From Pseudomonas silesiensis (GTDB taxonomy: Bacteria > Pseudomonadota > Gammaproteobacteria > Pseudomonadales > Pseudomonadaceae), in NCBI RefSeq assembly GCF_001661075.1, contig NZ_CP014870.1, positions 1,694,501 through 1,758,500 on the forward strand: a stretch of 64,000 bases of DNA, given 5' to 3'. Position numbers and translations under genes: made by a program. This document shows positions 44,760 through 52,826 of the stretch, piece by piece. The notes under the pieces are model-generated. The model saw only the letters and a program-made list of their open reading frames with translations. It made no database searches and was not told the DNA's origin. Each line of letters begins with the position of its first letter. The first letter of the stretch is position 1.

Positions 44760-45227
44760 TTAAACCTTCGACGTATCGCGTGCCATCACTGTGACCTCGA
44801 GCCCGTCGTCGTCCAGTTGCTCCACGATCTCCCAGCCCAGTCTGGCGTAAAGCGACTGGGCCGAGTCGGTGTATAGAAAGAGCCTGGGGATTGAGAGTGC
44901 CGCCGCCTCCTCGACGATACGCGACACCAGCCCGGAGGCGATGCCCCGACCACGATGCTCGGCCTTGACGTAAACGCCTGCCAGCCAGGGAGTCAGTTCG
45001 GGCCGTGATTCCAGATCGCTCTCGATCAGCAGGGCTCCGCCGAGCAGTTGCGTACCATCAAGGGCGACCAGGACGGTGGGCACAGCACCTTTGCCGCATG
45101 CAGCACGCATACGTTCGGTTCTTGCCTGGAGGGTATCGCCGGGTTTGAATTGACCCCATTCCTTGAAATTCAGCTCGGCCAACTCCGGGATCAGAGCGGG
45201 GTGGTTGCAGAGGTAATCGATTTCCAT
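44760..45227 (-). CDS. GNAT family N-acetyltransferase
   Basis: A 155-residue protein from ATG 45227 (MEIDYLCNHPALIPELAELNFKEWG), with AAAGGAG about 13 bases upstream. The acetyl-CoA motif reads VYVKAEHRGRGIASGLVSRIVEEA (the Q/RxxGxG/A form) and LFLYTDSAQSLYARLGWEIVEQ is the GNAT motif B end. The acceptor is unknown. A longer frame upstream has no conservation. Confidence 0.88.
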   Translation of the reverse strand: MEIDYLCNHPALIPELAELNFKEWGQFKPGDTLQARTERMRAACGKGAVPTVLVALDGTQLLGGALLIESDLESRPELTPWLAGVYVKAEHRGRGIASGLVSRIVEEAAALSIPRLFLYTDSAQSLYARLGWEIVEQLDDDGLEVTVMARDTSKV

Positions 45228-45458
45228 GTTGAATTGAAGCTCCTTTGCCTTGCGCGGACGATTCAGTCGTCGCGATGGTGAACCACAATAAAGCGCCCAG
45301 AACAGCGGATCAAATCCACGTTCGATCCTCATTGGTCTGTTGCGCAATGACTGCCCTGACCTAAGCTTGGGGCAGGGCGAAACATAATTGCGAAGCGTCC
45401 CCGGAACGAACGCCGCGATGCGCAATCATTAGAGCGTGGATATCAAAAGGAGATGCGC

Positions 45459-46007
45459 ATGCTCATCAGGTCATTGACCCTGGCTACCCTGCTGGCTTTC
45501 GCCGGCACCTTGTTCGCCGCCGATGGCGACTCACCGCTGGACATGGACAAGGGCAGGGCCCGGCCGCTGATCGTCATCGCTCCGAGTACGGTCGATCCCA
45601 CATGGGTCAGCTTGAAAAAGGCACTGGATGACCCGGCCAACCGCAAGGGTTTCGACGATCGCAACATGGTCCTGTACAGCGTGCTCAATCTGATGGGCCA
45701 GCGCGAAGGCAAAGACCTGGGGCCACAAGACACGGCGGCATTGATCCGGTCGCTCAAATTGGGCGCCGGTCCGAAGACCAAGGTGATTCTGGTCGGCAAG
45801 GATGGCGAGAAGAAACTGGAGCAGTCGGATGCGGTCGACCTGCAGGCGATTTTCAAAACCATCGACGAATTGCCGGCGACAGAGAAAGAAGCCACGGCAC
45901 CGACGCCACCGCCGGTGACCGAACCCGTCCCGGCCAAGGGTGCCAAGGCGACAAAACCGGCCAAACCAACCAAGCCCGCCAAGCCGCCAGAAATGCCGGA
46001 CGATTGA
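45459..46007 (+). CDS. DUF4174 domain protein, secreted
   Basis: About 182 residues from ATG 45459, six bases after AAAAGGAG (an ATG at 45453 is too close to it). The signal peptide MLIRSLTLATLLAFAGTLFA is cut before ADGDSPLDMD. The DUF4174 domain follows: RPLIVIAPSTVDPTWVSLKKAL and KTKVILVGKDGEKKL. The tail is low-complexity (TKPAKPTKPAKPPEMPDD). The fold is thioredoxin-like, but I see no CxxC. Function unknown; a periplasmic location is likely. Confidence 0.82.
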   Translation: MLIRSLTLATLLAFAGTLFAADGDSPLDMDKGRARPLIVIAPSTVDPTWVSLKKALDDPANRKGFDDRNMVLYSVLNLMGQREGKDLGPQDTAALIRSLKLGAGPKTKVILVGKDGEKKLEQSDAVDLQAIFKTIDELPATEKEATAPTPPPVTEPVPAKGAKATKPAKPTKPAKPPEMPDD

Positions 46008-46039
46008 TTTCGCGCAGAATCTTTATGGCAAATGAATTC

Positions 46040-46146
46040 CCTGTGGGAGCGAGCCTGCCCGCGAAAGCGGCGTATCAGTCAGCATCGATGTTGAAGGTTC
46101 AATTGCCTTCGCGGGCAAATCGAATCGTCGCAACGCCGCTCCTACG
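46040..46146. repeat. REP-like inverted pair
   Basis: CTGTGGGAGCGAGCCTGCCC at about 46041 and the inverted, less well-kept GCCTTCGCGGGCAAATCGAATC ... CGCTCCTACGG at about 46106-46146 fill the gap before the ptuB-like gene. Confidence 0.65.
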
Positions 46147-46777
46147 GTTGGGCCAGAAAATTGCTGATTACGTTGACCAGGACAGGTGAAAAAGGCTGCA
46201 GACATTGCGCTGCATCCGGTGTTTTCAGATCCTCCAGGAGCAAACCCAGGAGCAGTTCATCTTCAAACTGCAAATCTTCGGGATGCACGCTATGGCTATA
46301 AATCAGCGCATCGACCAACTGTTTGCGTGCACCGACAAGGCCTCGATTGCTTTCTTCGGTATGACCCAGATTCAATGCCTCGATTGAAACCCTAGCCCGT
46401 TCAGTACAACCGGTTACCAGACCGGACAAGTAGAACTTGAGTTCGGTTTCGCATTCAGCCATCAACGGCGTCAGTGGCAACAGCCGTGTACCTCGACCAT
46501 GACCGCATTGATTGGGGCGCTGGCAACTGGCGACGATGTTGAAGAAATCCAAAGTCCGATTCGGTGCACGATCCTGAGATTCAAGATGTTCGTTATGGGC
46601 TTCATCAATCGTGATGGACTGACAGCAATACGCACATAAACCGTATTGTTCCGAGATACACGATGAACGAATGGACCGGCTCTCTTCCCGAGGTAGGTCC
46701 CGGTAACGTAGCGCGTTGTTGGAGCGTTTCCAGCGAGTCAGCGATTGCGGCTCCATGCCTTTATCGATCTTACGCAC
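46142..46777 (-). CDS. ptuB: Septu-like HNH nuclease PtuB (TIGR02646-type)
   Basis: A 211-residue protein. Residues 40-100 carry a Cys/His metal-nuclease core: GLCAYC (48-51), EAHNEHLESQ (His61 and His64), FFNIVASC (Cys85) and QCGHGRG (Cys91). This order is that of the TIGR02646 HNH family that serves as the PtuB effector nuclease in Septu systems and in retron type I-A (Ec78). The C-terminal half is helical and unrecognised. Its start overlaps the end of the ATPase gene by 8 bases, so the two are coupled. Composition is lower in GC than the surrounding core genes. The pair is probably an antiphage system. Confidence 0.78.
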   Translation of the reverse strand: MRKIDKGMEPQSLTRWKRSNNALRYRDLPREESRSIRSSCISEQYGLCAYCCQSITIDEAHNEHLESQDRAPNRTLDFFNIVASCQRPNQCGHGRGTRLLPLTPLMAECETELKFYLSGLVTGCTERARVSIEALNLGHTEESNRGLVGARKQLVDALIYSHSVHPEDLQFEDELLLGLLLEDLKTPDAAQCLQPFSPVLVNVISNFLAQP

Positions 46778-48137
46778 GGCGCAACTCCAGCTTGCGGATC
46801 AACAATGCAGCCTTCGCCAGCTCCAGGTGACCTTCTGGAAGCTCAAGTGAAAGCTCGGAAAAAAGCTTCTTCGCGGCGTCCAGATCACCGTCCTGCAATC
46901 GCTCCAGCAATCGATTCAATCGTTGCTGCACGTCGCTGTTGCGAATATCGGTGTCCATGACTTCCAATAGAACCTGATTGGCATCCAGCCCATAAAGGCC
47001 ATTGCGTTCCTGTAGTTCCCCGTCATCCAGCACGTACACCAACACATCTTTTGCGTCGCTGATGACCAGCGGCGAATGGGTTGTCAGCACAAATTGGCAA
47101 TTGGGAAAGGTCTCGGTCAACTGCCGAATCAAGCTGCGCTGCCATTTGGGGTGCAGGTGCAAATCGACTTCGTCAATCAGCACGATGCCGTCACCCATTA
47201 GTGGATTGTCCAAAGGCTGGTTCATCATCGCTAATCGGCGAGCGATGTCGCCGACTAACGCCATCATCGACTTTTCACCCTGCGAGAGCTGGGAGACATT
47301 GAGGGTCACGCCGTCCTTGTCGATGGCCATGTGCAGGCGCGGTTTACGCTGTACCCGCAGGTTGCTGAAACCCGGCATGAACGCTGCGATAGCAGAGCGA
47401 ACCGCCGTCAGCTGACGATCACGGGATGAGGCCTTCAACTGGAAAAGGGTTTTCCAGATGTCGCTGTCGTTGCCAAATTTTTCAGAAATCTCGGCCAGCG
47501 CGGTATCGGATACGCCGGTTTCATTTTCGCTGTCTTCGCGTTCGCGAAACCATTCAAAGAAACGGCGGAAATCCACGCCACGATTCAATGAGTTGTCGTA
47601 GCCGTCCAGTTGGTCGAATGTATGTTTGGTTCTGATTTTTAGGGGGATTTCCAGAACCGAGCGTTCAACCGGATAGTAGGCGATCAATGGGAGCGAAGCT
47701 TTATCATCTGCGGTTAGTTCGTTGCGATAGTGATCCGCAAGGAGACTGACATCGCCTAAGGAACTATGAATATGAGCCTTTCGCCCTTGTCTGCCGCGAG
47801 CAATGCCCCACGTAAACAGAGCATCCTCAGGATTTGCATCGGAACGACTTGAGCGTGCATGTGACTCGTCTACTACGCCAATCAAAATTAATGCAGACGA
47901 AGCGCCGTTCCGAATGTCCTCTTCCGCAAGATAATTGCCATTGCCTTTCTCGGTACGAATCCTGGCAACCAACCAGCTCAACGAGGTGGCCAGTGACTTC
48001 AAAAGGGTGGTTTTACCGGCGCCGTTATTCCCCACCAGCACCGTCACGTTTGAGGGGTGTTTGGCCGTGGGGGCCAATTGAATGTCCAATTCGGTGAATC
48101 GACCGACATCCGTGACCTTGAATCTGTTGATTTCCAT
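46770..48137 (-). CDS. ptuA: Septu-like AAA/SMC-type ATPase PtuA
   Basis: A 455-residue ABC/SMC-like ATPase: Walker A GNNGAGKTT (residues 36-44), ABC signature LSQGEKS (284-290), Walker B GIVLIDEVD (317-325) with catalytic Glu, and the H-loop TTHSP (352-356). A long insertion (residues 60-280) with no close match separates Walker A from the signature, as in overcoming-lysogenisation-like and PtuA ATPases. In Septu the ATPase is thought to sense infection and control the nuclease. It is upstream of ptuB; no reverse transcriptase or third gene is adjacent, so this is a stand-alone Septu rather than a retron. Confidence 0.78.
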   Translation of the reverse strand: MEINRFKVTDVGRFTELDIQLAPTAKHPSNVTVLVGNNGAGKTTLLKSLATSLSWLVARIRTEKGNGNYLAEEDIRNGASSALILIGVVDESHARSSRSDANPEDALFTWGIARGRQGRKAHIHSSLGDVSLLADHYRNELTADDKASLPLIAYYPVERSVLEIPLKIRTKHTFDQLDGYDNSLNRGVDFRRFFEWFREREDSENETGVSDTALAEISEKFGNDSDIWKTLFQLKASSRDRQLTAVRSAIAAFMPGFSNLRVQRKPRLHMAIDKDGVTLNVSQLSQGEKSMMALVGDIARRLAMMNQPLDNPLMGDGIVLIDEVDLHLHPKWQRSLIRQLTETFPNCQFVLTTHSPLVISDAKDVLVYVLDDGELQERNGLYGLDANQVLLEVMDTDIRNSDVQQRLNRLLERLQDGDLDAAKKLFSELSLELPEGHLELAKAALLIRKLELRRA

Positions 48138-48430
48138 TACAACGCCCTTTGGCGGTCAGTCAGGTTGCAGGTTTTAGCGCGCATTATGTCATTCCCGGCC
48201 ACGGATTGATCCGCTGCCGTTTCGGAGCCGAGGACGACCATTAGATACAGCGGTTTCGGCTGTATCACAACGATCATAAGTAAAAAGATATTTGTAACGT
48301 ACGCCGCAAAATGAGCGTAGGCAAAAGCCTTCACCTGCTTCGGAGATTTCCTGCAAAACGTGGCGGTGTTGGTGAACTGGTGCTCTGGGAACCGTGCCGA
48401 TAACCTTGTTCCGCCGCTGCAAAATCAGTG
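48138..48430. promoter_or_regulatory. Promoter region of the Septu-like operon
   Basis: About 290 bases divergent between ptuA and the DUF6124 leader. AT-rich stretches near 48270-48310 may be the ptuA promoter. A perfect hairpin GATACAGC (48244-48251) / GCTGTATC (48259-48266), loop 7, lies about 107-129 bases before the ptuA start. No reverse transcriptase frame or other gene was found. Confidence 0.45.
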
Positions 48431-48433
48431 GTC

Positions 48434-48655
48434 GGATGTGGAAGTCCGGTGATTACCGAGATCGCATGTGCGCCTGTAAACACATGTTGGCGTTTTTTAT
48501 GCCAACATTGTTGCTTATGGCGGCTGTGCGCAGGAGCACTCTTGAGTGCACTGGGTTTCTTCTCGGTTCCCCGGACTTCCACACCTGCGTACAGCTGCCA
48601 CCCTCCCGTGGAAGTGAGTTCGGCAGTTTCCATAAATTACCGAGGCTTTTCACTT
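48434..48655 (+). ncRNA. Structured leader of the DUF6124 gene (putative)
   Basis: A long-range stem pairs GTGGAAGTCCGG (48438-48449) with CCGGACTTCCAC (48571-48582), 12 bp exact, continued inward by ACCGAG (48455-48460) with CTCGGT (48562-48567). Inside are a hairpin ATGTTGGC/GCCAACAT (48484-48491, 48501-48508) and GCACT/AGTGC (48536-48540, 48545-48549). The reading ends 70 bases before the start codon. The whole looks like a folded 5' UTR or a small mobile repeat; the product is not established. Confidence 0.55.
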
Positions 48656-49015
48656 ATGAAGAAAGTTAGTCCCAATCCTCCCGAAACCTCATCCGATTCC
48701 GATCCCCTCGACCCCGTTCCACTTTCCAGCATCACCGAACCCGCCATCAGCGCTCGTCTGCGTAACCCCAACCATGCCGACCCGGTCAGCCACATCTTCA
48801 CCATCGTCCCCGGTGTCGACACGGCAACCCTGCTATGCCACGCCTGCGAAACCCTCGCGTCGCTGAACGTCCTCGTCACGGACCTGGCCTGCAAACTGGA
48901 AAGCTCCAACCGCAACGTGGCGCTGTCGATTCAGCAGTTGGCCGTCGTGGGCGAGCTACTGGTGAACCGGGCACTGGACAATATCGATCCACCCGAAGGC
49001 GCGCCGGCTGTTTAG
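48656..49015 (+). CDS. DUF6124 (DUF3077-type) family protein
   Basis: A 119-residue cytosolic protein from ATG 48656, preceded by GAGG about 12 bases upstream. An acidic Ser/Pro-rich N-terminus (KKVSPNPPETSSDSDPLDPV) is followed by HIFTIVPGVDTATLLCHACETLASLNVLVTDLACKLESSNRNVALSIQQLAVVGELLVNRALDN, the core of the small Pseudomonas family I know as DUF3077/DUF6124. Function is unknown; the family is often multicopy in P. fluorescens genomes. Confidence 0.8.
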   Translation: MKKVSPNPPETSSDSDPLDPVPLSSITEPAISARLRNPNHADPVSHIFTIVPGVDTATLLCHACETLASLNVLVTDLACKLESSNRNVALSIQQLAVVGELLVNRALDNIDPPEGAPAV

Positions 49016-49024
49016 TCAGCAGGC

Positions 49025-49063
49025 GCACCAATGAAAATGGGCGACCTCAAGGGGCGCCCATTT
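49025..49063. terminator. Bidirectional terminator, copy A of a repeated element
   Basis: AAATGGGCG (49035-49043) pairs with CGCCCATTT (49055-49063). The first 30 bases (49025-49054) are identical to 51430-51459. It lies between the ends of the DUF6124 and D-aminoacylase genes. Confidence 0.8.
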
Positions 49064-49098
49064 CTATTGACCACAGGACCCAGGCCACCCATGCATGC

Positions 49099-50532
49099 TC
49101 AGCGCCGAATGAACTGCCCACTGCGCGCCTCAGTGCTTTGGCCCTGAATATAAGACAACACCCCGTTGACCCAAACCGCTTCAATGCCTTGCGGTGGCAG
49201 CGTCGGTTGGTCGAACGTGGCGCGATCGCGGATATCCCCGGCGTCGAATAGCACGAGGTCGGCGCATGCCCCCACCTCGAGCCGCCCGCGATCACGCAGG
49301 CCGAACCGTTCAGCCGGCAGCCCGGTCATTTTGCGCACGGCTTCCTCCAGCGGGAACAGACCCTGATCACGGCTGTAATGGCCGAGCACGCGAGGAAAAG
49401 TACCCCACAGTCTGGGATGTGGACGCGGGTCGTTGGGCAAGCCGTCCGAGCCTATCATGGTGTGCGGGTAAGCCAGGATGCGCGACACATCGGCTTCATC
49501 CATTTCGTGATAAATCGCACCCCCCGGTTCCAGCCGGCGCGCGGCGTCGACTTGTGACAGGTTCCAGAGCGCGGCAATGTCCTTGAGGTTTTTTCCGGCC
49601 ATTTCCGGATGCGGCGTAGACCAGGTGATCTGGATCCTGAAGCCTTCGTCGACGATGCGCGGATCGATGGTGGTCGAACTGGCGGCATAGGGATAGCAAT
49701 CACAACCCACCGGATGCTGCTGCCGGGCATTGTCGATCCGGCCGATGATCGCCTCGCTGCGCCCCCAGTTCCCGCGCCCGGCGCATTTGAGGTGCGAGAT
49801 GATCACGGGCACGCCTGCATGACGACCAATGTCGATGGCCTCGTCTATGGCTTCGATGATTTCGTCGTCTTCGGAGCGAATATGACTCACGTAGATCCCG
49901 CCGACGTCTTGCAAAATGGCCGCCAGGAAATCGACTTCCGTGGTGGGGGCTTGCAATGCGTTGCGGTAGGCCAGTCCTGTGCTCAATCCCAAGGCGCCTT
50001 GTTCCAGCGCCGCCTTGAGATCTTCACGCATGGCCTCAAGCTCATGGGTCGTTGCCGGACGATCGAACTGCTGCATGTGGTTGGCGCGCAATGCGGTATG
50101 ACCCACCAGCGCCGCAACATTCACCGCCGGTCGAACCGCTTCGATGGCCGCTACATAGGCCGAGAAACTCGGGTATTTGAAATCGGCGGCCTCGCCGAGG
50201 AGGTTCATCGGGTCCGGTGGCTCACCGCGAAGGCGTACGCCGGCCGCGCTGATGCCGCAGTTGCCGACGATCACCGTGGTCACGCCCTGGCTGATTTTCG
50301 GCAGCATGGCCGGCTGCTTGAGTAGCGCCAGGTCATCATGGGTGTGGACGTCGATGAAACCCGGGCTGAGGATTTTGCCGCGCGCATCGATCACGTTGCG
50401 CGCGTCCTGCTCAGGGAAGCTGCCAATCCCGTGGATCCTGCCATCCACCACCGCGACATCCCCGACAAAGGGCGGTGCGCCGGTGCCATCGATCAGTGTG
50501 GCGTTGCGGATCAGGGTGTCGATGACTGTCAT
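49099..50532 (-). CDS. N-acyl-D-amino acid deacylase (D-aminoacylase) family
   Basis: A 477-residue amidohydrolase from ATG 50532 (MTVIDTLIRNATLIDGTGAPPFVGD). The zinc site motif is GFIDVHTHDDL; IYVSHIRSEDDEIIEAI and ISHLKCAGRGNWGRSE carry further metal/substrate residues and MIGSDGLPNDPRPHPRLWGTF is the family block around the catalytic Asp. It removes acyl groups from N-acyl-D-amino acids in the cytosol, freeing D-amino acids. Its start lies 25 bases after the stop of the periplasmic binding protein gene, so the two form an operon for uptake and use of an N-acyl or D-amino compound. Confidence 0.9.
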   Translation of the reverse strand: MTVIDTLIRNATLIDGTGAPPFVGDVAVVDGRIHGIGSFPEQDARNVIDARGKILSPGFIDVHTHDDLALLKQPAMLPKISQGVTTVIVGNCGISAAGVRLRGEPPDPMNLLGEAADFKYPSFSAYVAAIEAVRPAVNVAALVGHTALRANHMQQFDRPATTHELEAMREDLKAALEQGALGLSTGLAYRNALQAPTTEVDFLAAILQDVGGIYVSHIRSEDDEIIEAIDEAIDIGRHAGVPVIISHLKCAGRGNWGRSEAIIGRIDNARQQHPVGCDCYPYAASSTTIDPRIVDEGFRIQITWSTPHPEMAGKNLKDIAALWNLSQVDAARRLEPGGAIYHEMDEADVSRILAYPHTMIGSDGLPNDPRPHPRLWGTFPRVLGHYSRDQGLFPLEEAVRKMTGLPAERFGLRDRGRLEVGACADLVLFDAGDIRDRATFDQPTLPPQGIEAVWVNGVLSYIQGQSTEARSGQFIRR

Positions 50533-50557
50533 GCAAGTTGCTCCAGCTGGCCGGGGC

Positions 50558-51331
50558 TCAATCGCCATAGATGTTGTAATCGAAATATTTCTTCTCGACC
50601 TGCTGGTAGGTCCCGTCGGCGCGCAGGGCCTTGATCGCGGTATTGAACCGTTGTGCGAGTTCAGTGTTGCCCTTGCTTACCGCGATGCCGGTGCCTTCAC
50701 CAAAGTACTCCTTGTTGCGCAGCTCCGGCCCGACGAAGGCGAAACCCTGGCCCTGCGGCGTCTTCAGGAAGCCCTCTTGCAGCGGAGCGGCATTGGCGAT
50801 GGTGCCGTCGAGTCGGTCGGACTGCATGTCCAGGTAGATTTCCGATTGGGAACCGTAGCGAACAATCTCGGTACCCAGCGGTTGCAGCTTGTCGGTGGCG
50901 TAGCGATCCTGGGAGGTGCCGCGCTGCACACCGATGCGTTTGCCCTTGAGCTGGTTGAAATCGTCATCGACTGACGTACCGGCCTTCATCACCAGTCTTG
51001 CCGGGCTCGCATAGTATTTGTCGGTGAACATGACCGAACGCTTGCGCTCCTCGGTGATTAGCATCGAGGAAATCACCGCATCGATTTTGCGCACCTTCAA
51101 CGAAGGGATCAGGCCATCGAACTCCTGTTCGACCCAGACGCATTTCGTCTGCATTTGCGCGCACAAAGCATTGCCGATGTCGTAGTCGAACCCGCCGATA
51201 CTGCCGTCGGAGGTCTTGAAGGCGAACGGTGGATAGGCGGCTTCGATGCCGATGCGCAGCGGTTTGTCTTCCGCCAGAGCACTGGTGACACACACTGCCA
51301 ATGCGAGGCCCAGGCACAGTGTTTTTTTCAT
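50558..51331 (-). CDS. Polar amino acid ABC transporter substrate-binding protein
   Basis: A 257-residue protein with signal peptide MKKTLCLGLALAVCVTSALA and GGAG before the start. LRIGIEAAYPPFAFKTSDGSIGGFDYDIGNALC is the standard family 3 (amino acid, HisJ/ArgT-like) opening, and GKRIGVQRGTSQDRYATDKL is the second lobe block. It delivers an amino acid, probably basic or polar, to an ABC permease. No permease or ATPase gene is adjacent, so it must share a transporter encoded elsewhere. Confidence 0.92.
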   Translation of the reverse strand: MKKTLCLGLALAVCVTSALAEDKPLRIGIEAAYPPFAFKTSDGSIGGFDYDIGNALCAQMQTKCVWVEQEFDGLIPSLKVRKIDAVISSMLITEERKRSVMFTDKYYASPARLVMKAGTSVDDDFNQLKGKRIGVQRGTSQDRYATDKLQPLGTEIVRYGSQSEIYLDMQSDRLDGTIANAAPLQEGFLKTPQGQGFAFVGPELRNKEYFGEGTGIAVSKGNTELAQRFNTAIKALRADGTYQQVEKKYFDYNIYGD

Positions 51332-51383
51332 TGTTGAACTCCTGATTCACAAAGGGGTAGGTCGTCAGTGAAGCGATTGGATG

Positions 51384-51413
51384 TATTTGTCTATAGTGGA
51401 CATATTTGTCTAT
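51384..51413. promoter_or_regulatory. Repeated operator half-sites upstream of the binding-protein operon
   Basis: TATTTGTCTAT occurs at 51384-51394 and again at 51403-51413, 19 bases apart. Between them TGTC (51389-51392) and GACA (51399-51402) form a dyad as in GntR-family sites. It is 50-80 bases upstream of the start. Confidence 0.45.
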
Positions 51414-51429
51414 TATCGTCAATAACGTC

Positions 51430-51470
51430 GCACCAATGAAAATGGGCGACCTCAAGGGGTCGCCCATTTT
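51430..51470 (-). terminator. Terminator of ampC, copy B of the repeated element
   Basis: AAAATGGGCGACC pairs exactly with GGTCGCCCATTTT (ends at about 51470), 13 bp. The first 30 bases are identical to copy A at 49025. Confidence 0.82.
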
Positions 51471-51498
51471 GATGCCTGCCACAGATCGGGGGGGGGGG

Positions 51499-52653
51499 TT
51501 ACTGGCTAAGTGCGCTCAAAACTGTATGCGCCACTTTCACCCGCTCAGCATTCGGATAGTTTTTGTTGGCCAGGATCACGATGCCGATATCTTTCGAGGG
51601 CACATACGCGACATAGGCACCGAAGCCGCCCGTTGAGCCGGTTTTATTGACCAGCACAACGTCCGGTAGAGGTTGCAGCGGGTTCAGCAACTGGACTTCG
51701 TGAGCGTCCATCGTCATCTGCGTCGAGTTGCCGTCGAGCAACTGATCAAGCGTGACCGGATAGCCGTAGAGTTCCCAGCCCAATCCCTGGGTCATGTCAC
51801 CGACTTTGTAATAACCCGTGTGCGTGGTGGCGATGGCCCGTTGCAGCGGTGCTTCAAGCCCTGCCGGGTTCATGTTTACCTGAACATAGCGAAGCAGGTC
51901 CGCCGCGCTGGTTTTCACCCCATACGCCTCCGAATCCAGCGCCCCGGGCCCGACCCGCACCGGCTTGTTTCCCTTGTCGTACCCCTGGGCATAAAGCCCC
52001 ATCTGGTCCTGCGGTACCTTGAGGAAGGTGTGCTTCAACCCGAGTTTCGGCAGCAGGGTTTTTTCCATCACCTCATCGAACGGCGCGCCCATGCTTTCGG
52101 CCGCCAGATAGCCAAACAGCCCCAGGCTTGGGTTCGAATATTGCCGATGGCTGCCAGCGGTGTAGGTCGGTTTCCACTGTTTGAAATAGCCGAGCATCTT
52201 GTCCGGCGAATCGGCCTCATCGGGGAATTGCAGTGGCAGTCCACCGGCTGAGTAGGTGCCCAGTTGCAATACGCTGATGTCATCGAACGCACTGCCGCGC
52301 AGCGCTGGCAGGACGTTGCTGGCCTTGTCTGACAGGGACAGTTTGCCTGTCGCCTGGGCATAGGCGGCGAGGGTGGCAGTGAAGGTCTTGCTCACCGAAC
52401 CGATCTCGAACAGGGTGTTTTCGGTGACGGCGTTGCCGTTTTCCTTCGAGGCCACGCCGTAGTTAAAGTAATGCGCCTGGCCGTTGACGGTGATCGCGAC
52501 CGCGACGCCGGGGATCTGATGTTGCTGCATGACCGGTTCGATGGCGGTGTTGACGATGGATTCGATATTGTCGTCAGCTGCGCAGTGACCGGCGCCGAGG
52601 AAAAGTACGAAAGCACTGTAGGACGCGAATTTTTTCAGGTTGTATTCAGGCAT
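51499..52653 (-). CDS. ampC: Class C beta-lactamase (AmpC type)
   Basis: About 384 residues from ATG 52653; ATG 52671 is an alternative. The signal peptide (KKFASYSAFVLFLGAGHCA) is cut before ADDN. The catalytic SVSK is at residues 86-89, the Tyr motif is YSN (RQYSNPSLG) and the third box is KTG (VLVNKTGSTGGFGAYV), all intact. The enzyme hydrolyses cephalosporins in the periplasm. The usual divergent ampR regulator is absent: the neighbouring genes are T6SS genes and the binding-protein operon, so inducible control, if any, must come from elsewhere. Confidence 0.95.
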   Translation of the reverse strand: MPEYNLKKFASYSAFVLFLGAGHCAADDNIESIVNTAIEPVMQQHQIPGVAVAITVNGQAHYFNYGVASKENGNAVTENTLFEIGSVSKTFTATLAAYAQATGKLSLSDKASNVLPALRGSAFDDISVLQLGTYSAGGLPLQFPDEADSPDKMLGYFKQWKPTYTAGSHRQYSNPSLGLFGYLAAESMGAPFDEVMEKTLLPKLGLKHTFLKVPQDQMGLYAQGYDKGNKPVRVGPGALDSEAYGVKTSAADLLRYVQVNMNPAGLEAPLQRAIATTHTGYYKVGDMTQGLGWELYGYPVTLDQLLDGNSTQMTMDAHEVQLLNPLQPLPDVVLVNKTGSTGGFGAYVAYVPSKDIGIVILANKNYPNAERVKVAHTVLSALSQ

Positions 52654-52826
52654 GACGGAGCCACTTTCCATGAGTTTCCAAAGATATTAACCGCTTCTCT
52701 CCCAGCGGTTTTTGAATCCGGGCCGCAGGCGCCCGATGATCGCCATCAAGCGATCGATCTCTCGCGGCGATAGGTTGCAGGTCGGTTCATCGAACGCGGG
52801 CTCGCATAGACTGAAAATGCGGAGTA

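Noticed and set aside
48138..48655. Possible retron (reverse transcriptase plus msr-msd) beside the PtuA/PtuB-like pair
   Set aside because: No reverse transcriptase frame exists in the gap or its neighbours; the hairpins there lie next to a DUF6124 gene and have no clear msr-msd layout.
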